Below, piece by piece: positions 8,745-16,693 of a stretch of 64,000 nucleotides of DNA. The notes below the pieces were generated by a model, which was given only the letters and a program-made list of their open reading frames with translations, was not told where the DNA came from and did no database searches. The translations under genes and the position numbers were made by a program. Each line of letters opens with the position of its first letter. Position 1 is the stretch's first letter. The DNA is from Oceanobacillus bengalensis (GTDB lineage: Bacteria; Bacillota; Bacilli; Bacillales; Amphibacillaceae), in the NCBI RefSeq assembly GCF_003628445.1, contig NZ_RBZO01000001.1:294558-358557 (forward strand). Direction: 5' to 3'.

Positions 8745-8759
8745 AAAAATGTTTATAAT
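8730..8759 (+). promoter_or_regulatory. Sigma-A-type promoter of opuA
   Basis: -35 TTGTAC at 8730-8735 and -10 TATAAT at 8754-8759, 18-bp spacer. The opuAA start lies 70 bp downstream of the -10. Confidence 0.65.
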
Positions 8760-8828
8760 TGTAAGGTAGTTGATTGCTGCGGACGATTGTTTAGGACTAA
8801 GAAAAGTTTGTAAGAAAGAGGTGAGTAT

Positions 8829-10028
8829 ATGCCTATTATAGAAGTAAAAGACTTATCGAAAGTCTTTGGAAAAAATAAGAAACAGGCACTCAAGCTTGTA
8901 GAACAAGGCAAATCAAAAGAAGATATATTAAAAGAAACGGGTAGTACTGTCGGTGTTAATCGGGCTACGTTTTCGGTAGAGCAAGGCGAGATTTTCGTTA
9001 TTATGGGACTTTCAGGCAGTGGTAAATCTACTTTGGTTCGATTGATTAATAGATTGATAGAACCTACTACGGGCAATATATATATCGACGGAGAAGATTT
9101 ATCTAAGATGGATAAAAATGCACTTCGTAGTGTAAGACGTGAGAAACTAAGTATGGTTTTCCAGAAATTCGGACTATTTCCGCATCGAACGATTCTAGAA
9201 AACGCTGCGTTCGGGTTGGAAATCCAAAAGGTCTCTAAAGAAGAACGTGAAAAGAAAGCAAAAGAGGCCTTAGAGATGGTAGGTTTAGGTGGTTATATTC
9301 ACCAAAAGCCTGGACAATTATCTGGTGGGATGCAGCAGCGTGTTGGGTTAGCTAGAGCACTTACAAATGATCCAAAAGTCTTGTTGATGGATGAGGCATT
9401 CTCAGCACTAGATCCACTTATTCGGAAAGAGATGCAAGATGAACTGATTGATTTACAATCATCAATGCAAAAAACAATTCTTTTCATTACGCACGATTTA
9501 GACGAGGCATTGCGTCTAGGTGACCGCATTGCACTAATGAAAGATGGTTCAATTGTCCAAATTGGTACACCAGAAGAAATTCTTGTGAATCCAGCGAATG
9601 ACTACGTTGAGAAATTTGTAGAAGATATTGATCGTTCGAAGGTATTAACAGCGCAGCACATTATGAAACGACCTGAGACAATTAATATTGATAAACATGG
9701 TCCAAGAGTAGCCTTAGAACGAATGAAAGAAGCAGGTATTTCTAGCATATTTGTTGTTGATAACAGTCGGAATTTAAAAGGGTATATAACAGCAGATGAC
9801 GCTTCTGATGCCCGTAAAAAAGAGGTAAAAGATTTAAAAGAAATTATTAAAACAGATATTCCTACTGTTGAAAAAGAAACAGCATTACATGATATTTTTA
9901 GCATAATACATGATACACCTATTCCTGTTGCGGTAGTAGATGATGGGAAATTGAAGGGAATCATTGTACGTGGTTCTGTTATTGCTGCACTTGCTGGAGA
10001 TGGTGAGGTGAACTTAGAGCATGCTTAA
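8829..10028 (+). CDS. opuAA: OpuAA, glycine-betaine ABC transporter ATPase
   Basis: 399 residues. ABC ATPase of the quaternary-amine (ProV/OpuA) type: Walker [10 protein letters not shown] at 60-68, signature LSGGMQQ at 164-170, Walker [12 protein letters not shown] at 185-195, then two CBS repeats at about 255-390. The long N-terminal insertion before Walker A ([20 protein letters not shown]) is typical of the ProV/OpuAA type. It powers betaine uptake under osmotic stress; CBS domains sense ionic strength in OpuA. AAAGAGGTGA precedes the ATG. The 3' end overlaps opuAB by 8 bp. Confidence 0.95.
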   Translation: MPIIEVKDLSKVFGKNKKQALKLVEQGKSKEDILKETGSTVGVNRATFSVEQGEIFVIMGLSGSGKSTLVRLINRLIEPTTGNIYIDGEDLSKMDKNALRSVRREKLSMVFQKFGLFPHRTILENAAFGLEIQKVSKEEREKKAKEALEMVGLGGYIHQKPGQLSGGMQQRVGLARALTNDPKVLLMDEAFSALDPLIRKEMQDELIDLQSSMQKTILFITHDLDEALRLGDRIALMKDGSIVQIGTPEEILVNPANDYVEKFVEDIDRSKVLTAQHIMKRPETINIDKHGPRVALERMKEAGISSIFVVDNSRNLKGYITADDASDARKKEVKDLKEIIKTDIPTVEKETALHDIFSIIHDTPIPVAVVDDGKLKGIIVRGSVIAALAGDGEVNLEHA

Positions 10029-10878
10029 TAATTTACTAGATTTTGTACCTGAAATACCGGTTGCTGATGGTATTGATTGGTTAACAGATGAAATTACAGA
10101 TATGTTGTCATTTGTTTTTGATCCGATTAAAGAACACTTCGGTAATTTTATGGAATTTGTGGCAGAAGATGTCTTAATGGTAATTCCGCCAGTTATTTTT
10201 ATATTAATCGTTGCACTAATTGCATTCTTTGTATCAGGTAAAAAGTTTGGACTAGCTGCTTTTTCGATTGTTGGTCTATGGTTTATCTATAATCAAGGTC
10301 ATTGGGATAACTTAATGAATACTGTAACACTCGTAATACTCGCTAGTCTTCTTTCTGTTATTATTGGTGTTCCACTTGGAATCCTAATGTCGAAAAGTAA
10401 AACAGCAAATGCAATTATTACTCCGATACTTGATTTTATGCAGACCATGCCTGCATTTGTCTACTTGATTCCTGCCGTTGCATTTTTCGGTATTGGTATG
10501 GTTCCTGGCGTGTTTGCATCATTAATTTTCGCAACACCACCAACCGTCCGTTTTACAAACTTGGGGATACGTCAAGTTTCTAATGAGTTAGTGGAAGCGG
10601 CAGATGCCTTTGGTACGACGGGTGCACAAAAATTATTTAAGGTAGAATTACCAATGGCCAAATCAACGATAATGGCTGGTATAAACCAAACGGTTATGCT
10701 TGCACTATCAATGGTAGTCATTGCATCAATGATTGGTGCGAAGGGTCTAGGTAGAGAAGTTCTATCATCCCTACAACGTGCTGAAGCTGGTACAGGATTT
10801 GTAGCAGGGTTTGGTATTGTAATATTGGCGATTATTATTGACCGTATTACTCAGAACATGAATAAGAGTAAGGCTTAA
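10021..10878 (+). CDS. opuAB: OpuAB, glycine-betaine ABC transporter permease
   Basis: 285 residues with about seven membrane helices. An amphipathic N-terminal segment ([19 protein letters not shown]) precedes the first helix, as in ProW/OpuAB. The EAA loop that docks on the ATPase is at about 195-215 ([21 protein letters not shown]). The start overlaps the end of opuAA by 8 bp, indicating translational coupling. It forms the membrane channel of the betaine importer. Confidence 0.95.
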   Translation: MLNNLLDFVPEIPVADGIDWLTDEITDMLSFVFDPIKEHFGNFMEFVAEDVLMVIPPVIFILIVALIAFFVSGKKFGLAAFSIVGLWFIYNQGHWDNLMNTVTLVILASLLSVIIGVPLGILMSKSKTANAIITPILDFMQTMPAFVYLIPAVAFFGIGMVPGVFASLIFATPPTVRFTNLGIRQVSNELVEAADAFGTTGAQKLFKVELPMAKSTIMAGINQTVMLALSMVVIASMIGAKGLGREVLSSLQRAEAGTGFVAGFGIVILAIIIDRITQNMNKSKA

Positions 10879-10950
10879 TTTCGTTGGCATCTTTTCTTTA
10901 TGAAAAGTTTCCATATAGGATTAATAAGTGAAAAGGGGAGAATTTAAATT

Positions 10951-11874
10951 ATGTCAAAATTTAATTGGAAACGTCTTGGCTTAATCGCTGGACTTTCATT
11001 ATCGTTAGTTGCTGCTGGTTGTGGTGATGCAGAAGAAGAAACAGATACAGCAGAAAACACTGGAACGGATGAGGGAACGGAAGAATCAGCATCTGTTGAT
11101 GGAGCGGAACTTGAACTAGCATATGTAGAATGGGAAACTGAAGTTGCATCTACACATGTTATTGGTAAAGTGCTAGAAGATTTGGGTTATGATGTAGAAT
11201 TAACTCCATTAGATAATGCAGTTATGTGGGAAGCAGTTGCCACTAGCGAAGCAGATGGTATGGTTGCTGCATGGATGCCAGGAACGCACGCTGCACAATA
11301 TGAAGAATATGGAGATCAAGTGGTAGACTTAGGTGAAAACTTAGAAGGTGCTGCAATTGGTATGGTAGTACCAGAATACATGGATGTTAATTCAATCGCT
11401 GATTTAACGGATGAAGCGGATATGACAGTTACTGGTATTGATCCAGGTGCTGGTGTTGTGGCTGCTGCAGAACGTGCAGTAGAGGAATATGATAATCTTG
11501 ACGGATGGGAAGTAGAAACCTCTTCAAGTGGTGCGATGGCTACGGCGTTAGGGCAAGCATATGAAAATGAAGAAGAAATCGTTATTACCGGATGGTCGCC
11601 ACATTGGAAATTCCAAAAATATGATTTGAAATATTTAGAGGACCCAGAAGGCTCATTTGGTGAAGCAGAAGTAATTAAGACAATGGTTCGTGAAGGTTTA
11701 GAAGAAGATGCACCAGAAGCTTACCAAGTATTAGATAATTTCTACTGGGAACCAGCAGAAATGGAAGAAGTGATGGTTGCTATTCTTGATGGTGAAGATC
11801 CAGAGGATGCAGCAGCAGCTTGGGTTGAAGAAAATCCAGATCGCGTTGCTGAATGGACAGAAGGCGTAGAATAA
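10951..11874 (+). CDS. opuAC: OpuAC, glycine-betaine-binding lipoprotein
   Basis: 307 residues. Signal peptide with lipobox VAAGC, lipidated Cys24, then a Glu/Thr-rich linker to about 50. The mature part is a type II binding protein with several Trp residues (MWEA, AAWMP, ITGWSPHWKF) expected to form the aromatic cage around the betaine trimethylammonium group. The protein is very acidic, consistent with a salt-adapted host. It starts 72 bp after opuAB with AAAGGGGAG upstream. Confidence 0.94.
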   Translation: MSKFNWKRLGLIAGLSLSLVAAGCGDAEEETDTAENTGTDEGTEESASVDGAELELAYVEWETEVASTHVIGKVLEDLGYDVELTPLDNAVMWEAVATSEADGMVAAWMPGTHAAQYEEYGDQVVDLGENLEGAAIGMVVPEYMDVNSIADLTDEADMTVTGIDPGAGVVAAAERAVEEYDNLDGWEVETSSSGAMATALGQAYENEEEIVITGWSPHWKFQKYDLKYLEDPEGSFGEAEVIKTMVREGLEEDAPEAYQVLDNFYWEPAEMEEVMVAILDGEDPEDAAAAWVEENPDRVAEWTEGVE

Positions 11875-11888
11875 ATTATTTGTAGAAG

Positions 11889-11922
11889 GCGGGCTATCCA
11901 GTGATGGGTGGCTCGTTTTTTT
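11889..11922 (+). terminator. Terminator of opuA
   Basis: Stem CGGGCTATCCA / TGGGTGGCTCG (with G-U pairs) followed by seven T, 15 bases after the opuAC stop. Confidence 0.75.
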
Positions 11923-11993
11923 GTTTAGATGTAACTAAGAATTTGTGAAGAGGGAGAGGATGGATATCCCGAGAAGAACACTATATCACTCCA

Positions 11994-12026
11994 CAAAAAA
12001 AGCTCCCTCAACAGTTTGAGGAAGCT
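11994..12026 (-). terminator. Terminator of yhaH
   Basis: On the minus strand AGCTTCCTCAA pairs with TTGAGGGAGCT and is followed by seven T. The stem begins inside the last codons of yhaH. Confidence 0.85.
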
Positions 12027-12387
12027 ATTTCGTTTCTTTCATCTTATCTTCTAAATCTTTCAGGCTACTTTCAATTTGTTCTAAGTAAGTATGAATACTT
12101 TCTTGATGTGGTTCGATTGTTTCTTTCCATTCTTCTACCGATTTCTTTATATCCTGTGTTAGATCCTTAATTAATACGGCACTTTCTTTCGATGTTTCTG
12201 TAATTTGATTTTTAAGACGTAAGCCCTCTACTTTTAAGTTGTAAAGCATATCTTTTAATTCTATGCTTTGGTCTTTCACACGACCACGCATATCACGACC
12301 AGATGAAGGTGTAGTTAATAAAGTAACGGCGGCACTTACTGCTCCTCCGATTAAGAGCCCCAAAGTTAATGATTTTGCTCTTGACAT
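12025..12387 (-). CDS. yhaH: YhaH, YtxH-family protein
   Basis: 120 residues. A short Gly/Ala-rich N-terminal hydrophobic segment (LTLGLLIGGAVSAAVTLLTTP, read as two overlapping parts at about 6-26) is followed by a long charged helical tail (about 30-118) with coiled-coil character. This is the YtxH/YhaH (general-stress) family layout. GAAAGGAG precedes the start. It lies between opuA and trpP, as yhaH precedes trpP in B. subtilis. Its molecular role is not established. Confidence 0.8.
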   Translation of the reverse strand: MSRAKSLTLGLLIGGAVSAAVTLLTTPSSGRDMRGRVKDQSIELKDMLYNLKVEGLRLKNQITETSKESAVLIKDLTQDIKKSVEEWKETIEPHQESIHTYLEQIESSLKDLEDKMKETK

Positions 12388-12469
12388 AATAACACGCTCC
12401 TTTCTTTTTCCTATTATAACACTTCCTCTTATAACCTGCTACTAAAGAGAAGAGGAAATTTATTTCTTT

Positions 12470-12503
12470 AAAAAGTCCTCTGACTAGAACGAGTCAGAGG
12501 ACT
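12470..12503 (-). terminator. Terminator of trpP
   Basis: Perfect 12-bp stem AGTCCTCTGACT / AGTCAGAGGACT with a 6-base loop, followed on the minus strand by TTTTT, just after the trpP stop. Confidence 0.88.
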
Positions 12504-12508
12504 GTATA

Positions 12509-13030
12509 TTAGTTATAAGCTAAATTGGTTCGTTTCATTATTGTTTGTACGATTGGGTAGACGACTACCATGATGACAGTATTAATAGCTGCTGCAGGTA
12601 ATACAGCCGTTACTAATAATCCGATAAATCCACCTTCAGGTAAGCTAGCAATTAAAGCGACAATTCCTGTAAAAACAGAACCACTAATTACCGTACCAAT
12701 AAATGTTAGTACTGGGGCTGAAATATTGTCATTGACTTTATTTTTCATAAATAAAAATAAAGCTAAAACGACAAATGCGGAAATCGGTTTATCCATTATG
12801 TTAGCAATTTGTCCACCTGCTGCTGTTGTTGTTAATGCCGCAACAATTCCTGATGTTAACGACAGAAGTAGTACATACTTTGTCTTTGGAAAAAGGAAAA
12901 TACCTAAAAACATCATGGAAAGCAATAAGTCTGGCTTAACACCCATAATAGATAAGCCTGGAATTGCAGCATGCAGCACCGTTCCGATCCCAACTAAAAG
13001 GGATAACATAATTAAAACGCGAATATTCAT
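12509..13030 (-). CDS. trpP: TrpP, tryptophan transporter
   Basis: 173 residues with about five membrane helices, starting MNIRVLIMLSLLVGIGTVLHA, with a GVKPDLLLSMMFLGIFLFP loop typical of TrpP. It imports tryptophan in Bacillus. The position between yhaH and hit matches B. subtilis. The upstream leader has a run of NAG triplets overlapping the Shine-Dalgarno sequence (see 13038-13065), which supports both the identity and control by TRAP. Confidence 0.88.
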   Translation of the reverse strand: MNIRVLIMLSLLVGIGTVLHAAIPGLSIMGVKPDLLLSMMFLGIFLFPKTKYVLLLSLTSGIVAALTTTAAGGQIANIMDKPISAFVVLALFLFMKNKVNDNISAPVLTFIGTVISGSVFTGIVALIASLPEGGFIGLLVTAVLPAAAINTVIMVVVYPIVQTIMKRTNLAYN

Positions 13031-13037
13031 TTTTTAC

Positions 13038-13065
13038 CTCTCCTCATCTCAACTAATCTCTACTC
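13038..13065 (-). promoter_or_regulatory. TRAP-binding site over the trpP Shine-Dalgarno sequence
   Basis: On the minus strand the leader reads GAG-TA-GAG-AT-TAG-TT-GAG-AT-GAG-GA-GAG: six NAG triplets each separated by exactly two bases, a 5-nt period matching the spacing of TRAP RNA-binding pockets. The last triplets form the trpP ribosome site (AGGAGAGG), 7 bases from the ATG. In B. subtilis TRAP blocks trpP translation this way when tryptophan is plentiful. Confidence 0.82.
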
Positions 13066-13179
13066 TAATTATCTTCCCAACTGTACACTCTTTGTCAGTT
13101 GCGGAATGTATACATGATTATAACAAATATATATATAAATTAAAAGTACCTTTTTGGATAAAAATATTTTTTCAGATAA

Positions 13180-13608
13180 TTATTGAATTGCTTGTTCAAT
13201 TTCCTTTGCAATCTGTTGGAGTTCGTCAAATGCATAATCATCCTGATGTGTTTTCCAATTTGGTGTATAGCCGTCCCCATCACCGTAACGCGGAATTAGA
13301 TGAATATGTAGGTGGAATACAGATTGTTCAGCTGCTTCTCCATTATTATTTAAAAGATTCATGCCTAATGGTTTGTACGTATTTTTAATTGCATTGGCGA
13401 TTGTAGGAATCCGTTCGAATAATTCCTTTGCAACTTCTGGTGGTGTTTCAAAAATATTTTTCGTGTGTTGTTTCGGAATGACTAATGTATGTCCTTTCGT
13501 AACTTGTGAAATGTCCAGAAATGCATATACTTTTTCGTCCTCGTACACTTTGGCAGAAGGAATATCTCCAGCAATTATTTTACAAAAAATGCAATCATCA
13601 TGACTCAT
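13180..13608 (-). CDS. hit: Hit, histidine-triad nucleotide-binding hydrolase
   Basis: 142 residues from ATG 13608, with AAAGGAG upstream; an in-frame GTG at 13620 overlaps the ribosome site. The triad HLHIHLIP is at about 99-106 with the conserved FHLHIH context; Cys6 and Cys9 with His40 and His99 could hold a structural metal. HIT proteins hydrolyse phosphoramidate nucleotides. The gene lies upstream of and divergent from ecsAB, as in Bacillus. Confidence 0.93.
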   Translation of the reverse strand: MSHDDCIFCKIIAGDIPSAKVYEDEKVYAFLDISQVTKGHTLVIPKQHTKNIFETPPEVAKELFERIPTIANAIKNTYKPLGMNLLNNNGEAAEQSVFHLHIHLIPRYGDGDGYTPNWKTHQDDYAFDELQQIAKEIEQAIQ

Positions 13609-13736
13609 AACATTTACCACTCCTTTATTTTAATTATTCTTATTTTATATAGGTTGAGGGGATAAAGTAAAGCATTTCGGGTCACTGAAAAAATAAAAGG
13701 GGTAGTATACTAAAAAATGTTTTTTATGACACAAAA

Positions 13737-14177
13737 TGTATAAATTGTGGATTATTTGAATTCAAACAATTAAGCTCTCGCTCACACTTATGATTGGTTT
13801 ATGTCGTCATTCGCTGCGGCAGAATACTTCGCTTTCCGCGGGCACGGCCTCAGCCCTCCTCGGAAGAAAAGCCCTTCCTGCGGGGTCTTCGGACACGTGC
13901 TGTTCCCGCAGGAGTCTTCGTATTCTGCCTACGCTATGTTAGTTGCTCTAAATATTTTTGAGATTTTAGTCCGTATAACCACGTTACGGATAGTTGTTTT
14001 CTGTAAAAAAACAAAATATCTCTAGTTTTATAAAAGTAGAGCAGATACCTTAGTGGAGGAAACACGCGTAGACTCCTGTGGGGGGCTCACCAGCCGCCCA
14101 CGGAAAGCGAAGTGTGTTTCCGGAACGACGTGCTATACACATACTGAATTACACTAGTCAACACTTTATATCAACTG
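13737..14177. repeat. Bipartite palindromic repeat element, copy A (441 bp)
   Basis: This segment matches, in reverse complement, the element at 45535-46008 over its whole length. It holds two imperfect palindromic modules: one with termini GCAGAATAC/GTATTCTGC (about 13818-13929) and one with GGAAACACGC/GTGTGTTTCC (about 14056-14119), separated by a less conserved stretch of about 120 bp that shares AGTTTTATAAAAGTAGAGCAGAT with copy B in two adjoining parts. There are no long ORFs and no transposase. It occupies the left part of the 1.1-kb gap between hit and ecsA. Confidence 0.8.
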
Positions 14178-14194
14178 CGACTTAAACAAAAAAT

Positions 14195-14250
14195 CAATCA
14201 TAAAAAAACAAAAGAAACAGGCCCAGTCCGTATCACTACGGTCCAGGCCT
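14195..14250 (-). terminator. Strong hairpin with U-tract on the minus strand
   Basis: AGGCCTGGACCGTA (minus strand) pairs with TACGGACTGGGCCT around a 4-base loop and is followed by a T-rich run (CTGTTTCTTTTGTTTTTTT). There is no protein gene to its right on the minus strand, so it would end a non-coding transcript from 14250-14600. Confidence 0.7.
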
Positions 14251-14330
14251 GCTTGTGGTTGTAGAAGCGAGATGGTCAATCTAATGCGTGGGGACGTGTA
14301 AACTTTTGTTAAATGTTTAACAGTGTTTAC

Positions 14331-14395
14331 AAAAACCTTTTTGTCAGCATCTCATATGAATGAGATGGGTTCTGGCAAAAGGGTTTTATTTTATC
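14331..14395 (+). terminator. Long hairpin with U-rich tail on the plus strand
   Basis: AAAACC-TTTTTG-TCAG pairs with CTGG-CAAAAG-GGTTTT, with an inner CATCTCAT/ATGAGATG stem, followed by ATTTTATC. It could end a plus-strand transcript, or be an internal helix of the candidate minus-strand RNA. Confidence 0.5.
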
Positions 14396-14404
14396 ATTAG
14401 AACG

Positions 14405-14545
14405 CCAACACCAACACCTCATTTGTGTGTTAATATGCACGAAATTCAGAGTAGTTTATCGTTCACTAACACCTCATTTGTGTTTAAAGTAACACGAAAT
14501 TACATTAGAGATTCGATCACTAACACCTCATTTGTGATTCACACG
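14405..14545. repeat. Three direct copies of a ~57-bp repeat
   Basis: The core AACACCTCATTTGTG recurs at about 14413, 14468 and 14522, with starts 54-55 bp apart. The first two copies also share CACGAAATT about 17 bases later. Within each core AACAC and GTGTT (GTGAT in copy 3) form a short inverted repeat. Confidence 0.8.
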
Positions 14546-14711
14546 ATTGTAAGTGTTTGCTGCATCTCGCTTCTACACTACATATTCTGCACGTTATAAT
14601 TATATTTATACAAAGAAATTGAAAAAAGTTGTCGAAAATGCAACTACGGTTTATTTTGGAAAACATATGCAAAAATGATAAACTTTAATGTAGAGTAGAG
14701 GAGGAAAATTC

Positions 14712-15455
14712 GTGGAATCATTGCTACATATTGAGAACCTATATGGGGGATATACGCATAAGGACGTGCTACATGGCATTTCATTTGATGTACATCCTAA
14801 AGAAATCGTCGGTCTAATTGGTTTAAATGGTGCTGGTAAAAGTACAACAATTAAACATGTTATAGGTCTGATGCAACCAAAGAAAGGTACTATCTCGGTT
14901 AATGGAAAGACATTTAAGGAAAATTCAAACTCCTACCGAAATCAGATGGCTTACATTCCAGAGATGCCTATTTTATATGATGAATTAACATTACATGAAC
15001 ATTTACGCCTAACAGCAATGGCGTATGGCATTGAAGAAGCTACTTTTGAAAAAAGATTACCCCCGCTTTTAAAAGCGTTCCGCATGGAAAAGAAATTAAA
15101 TTGGTTTCCTGTACATTTTTCCAAAGGGATGCGGCAAAAAGTGATGATTATGTGTGCGTTCTTAATTGAGCCTCCTTTATATATTGTGGACGAGCCTTTT
15201 GTTGGTTTGGATCCACTAGGGATTCAGTCTTACCTTCAATTAATGAATCAAATGAAAGATAATGGTTCTGGTGTTTTAATGTCGACCCATATTCTAGCAA
15301 CTGCAGAACGTTATTGTGACCGATTTGTTATTTTGCATGACGGGGAAATACGGGCGATGGGAACATTAGATGAACTGCGTGATTCCTTTAATATGCCGAA
15401 TGCAACATTAGATGATTTATATGTACAGTTAACAAAGGAAGATAGCCATGTTTGA
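14712..15455 (+). CDS. ecsA: EcsA, ABC transporter ATPase
   Basis: 247 residues, GTG start preceded by GAGGAGG. Walker A GLNGAGKST is at 37-45 and Walker B LYIVDEPFVGLD at about 156-167. The ABC signature is atypical (FSKGMRQK at 136-143), as in EcsA proteins. With EcsB it forms an ABC system needed for protein secretion, and through that for the membrane protease RasP, in Bacillus. It overlaps ecsB by 8 bp. Confidence 0.93.
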   Translation: MESLLHIENLYGGYTHKDVLHGISFDVHPKEIVGLIGLNGAGKSTTIKHVIGLMQPKKGTISVNGKTFKENSNSYRNQMAYIPEMPILYDELTLHEHLRLTAMAYGIEEATFEKRLPPLLKAFRMEKKLNWFPVHFSKGMRQKVMIMCAFLIEPPLYIVDEPFVGLDPLGIQSYLQLMNQMKDNGSGVLMSTHILATAERYCDRFVILHDGEIRAMGTLDELRDSFNMPNATLDDLYVQLTKEDSHV

Positions 15456-16662
15456 TTCACATGCTTTTTATAAACAACGATTATCCGCCCATATAAAGGA
15501 ATTAGGGCGATATTTGCGGTATATATTAAATGGTCATATGATGATTGTTATTTTCTTTCTAATTTCAGCTACAGCAGTTTATTATCAGCAGGCCCTAACT
15601 CAGCTTCCAGAAAATTTTCCGACAGCAATTATAATTGGGATCGCTTTTGGTTTGTTAGTGAGTTACAGCCCTATTCGAACCCTGCTTAAAGAACCTGATT
15701 TAGTGTTTATCGTAGTTGCAGAAGATCAAATGAATCATTATTTTCGTAACACATTAATCTATAGCTTTGTTGTTCAACTTTACCTTATTTTTTTACTCGT
15801 TGGAGCGCTTGGCCCATTGTATACAGCAACATATACTGACCGTTCAGGTGAAGTGTATTTGTGGACAATTGCTGTAGTATTAATTTTTAAAGCTGGAAAT
15901 TTAATAGTAAATTGGTGGATGCTGAAGGTTAGAGATAGAACGATAAGGCGTCTTGATCAATTTGTAAGAATGATTTTAAATGTTGTCATTTTTTATTTTA
16001 TTATTAATGGCAATCTGTTATTTGCGGGTATTACAACGGCTATTTTTATGTTCGTTTTTTTATACGATTACACAGTCTCAAAGAAACAGTTAGGTGTCAA
16101 TTGGGAATTGTTAATTGAAAAAGATCAACATCGGATGCAAGTGTTTTATCGTTTTGCAAATATGTTTGCTGATGTACCACATTTGAAAGCTCGAGTGAAA
16201 AAGAGGCAGTGGCTCGTATCACTTGTTACGAAAGGGGTTCCTTTTGAGAAAAAGAATACATACGATTATCTGTTTCGAATTACATTTATTCGGAGTGGGG
16301 ATTATATAGGAATGTATTTTCGCTTAATCGTAATCGGAGGAATCTTTATTTATCTTATTCCAAATGTATGGATGAAAGTAGTATTTAGTATTTTATTTTT
16401 ATACTTAAGTATTTTCCAGATGATGACATTGTATCATCATCATCGAACAAATATGTGGATAGATCTTTATCCCGTGGAACTGGATAGACGTAAAGAAGCG
16501 ATTGTAAAACTATTATATCAACTTGGGTTTATACAAATAATCCTATTTTCTCTTTTGATTTTGCTGACGCAGGAGTACATTGGGTTTATTGTTGCATTAG
16601 CTGGTGGTTTAGTGTTTAATGTGGCATTTATTAATGGATATGTTAAGAGAAAGTTTACATAA
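15448..16662 (+). CDS. ecsB: EcsB, ABC transporter membrane subunit
   Basis: 404 residues with about eight to ten membrane helices in three blocks (about 28-75, 100-215, 280-402). The DxLDR-like run LYPVELDRRKEAI lies before the last pair of helices. It starts 8 bp inside ecsA, so the two are co-translated. EcsB is the transmembrane partner of EcsA. ecsC, third in B. subtilis, is missing here; a terminator follows directly. Confidence 0.92.
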   Translation: MFDSHAFYKQRLSAHIKELGRYLRYILNGHMMIVIFFLISATAVYYQQALTQLPENFPTAIIIGIAFGLLVSYSPIRTLLKEPDLVFIVVAEDQMNHYFRNTLIYSFVVQLYLIFLLVGALGPLYTATYTDRSGEVYLWTIAVVLIFKAGNLIVNWWMLKVRDRTIRRLDQFVRMILNVVIFYFIINGNLLFAGITTAIFMFVFLYDYTVSKKQLGVNWELLIEKDQHRMQVFYRFANMFADVPHLKARVKKRQWLVSLVTKGVPFEKKNTYDYLFRITFIRSGDYIGMYFRLIVIGGIFIYLIPNVWMKVVFSILFLYLSIFQMMTLYHHHRTNMWIDLYPVELDRRKEAIVKLLYQLGFIQIILFSLLILLTQEYIGFIVALAGGLVFNVAFINGYVKRKFT

Positions 16663-16693
16663 AAAATGAGAGGGAGGCTTCCTCTCATTTTTT
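16661..16693. terminator. Bidirectional terminator between ecsB and the amidohydrolase gene
   Basis: AAAAAATGAGAGG pairs with CCTCTCATTTTTT around a 7-base loop, giving a U-tract on both strands. It overlaps both stop codons of the convergent genes. Confidence 0.9.

Larger units (their letters stand above)
14251..14610 (-). ncRNA. Candidate structured RNA closed by a 15-bp inverted repeat
   Basis: TGTAGAAGCGAGATG at 14260-14274 and CATCTCGCTTCTACA at 14563-14577 are perfect reverse complements and would form a closing helix. Inside are a helix AAAACCTTTTTGTCAG / CTGGCAAAAGGGTTTT capped by CATCTCAT/ATGAGATG (14332-14388), a helix TGTAAAC/GTTTACA with inner TGTTAAA/TTTAACA (14296-14331), and three copies of a ~57-bp repeat. 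On the minus strand a TATAAT box (14599-14604) lies just outside one end and a strong terminator hairpin (14219-14250) just outside the other. It fits no RNA family I recognise; strand and transcription are inferred. Confidence 0.4.

Noticed and set aside
13801..14025. Open frame of 74 codons inside repeat copy A
   Set aside because: It lies wholly in the palindromic element, has no ribosome site, and the matching part of copy B does not keep the frame.
14405..14545. Degenerate CRISPR array
   Set aside because: Only three cores of 15 bp with partly similar spacers and no cas genes; a structured-RNA or repeat explanation fits better.
14360..14599. Open frame of 79 codons across the 57-bp repeats
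   Set aside because: It starts inside a hairpin, has no ribosome site, and its translation shows no family resemblance.
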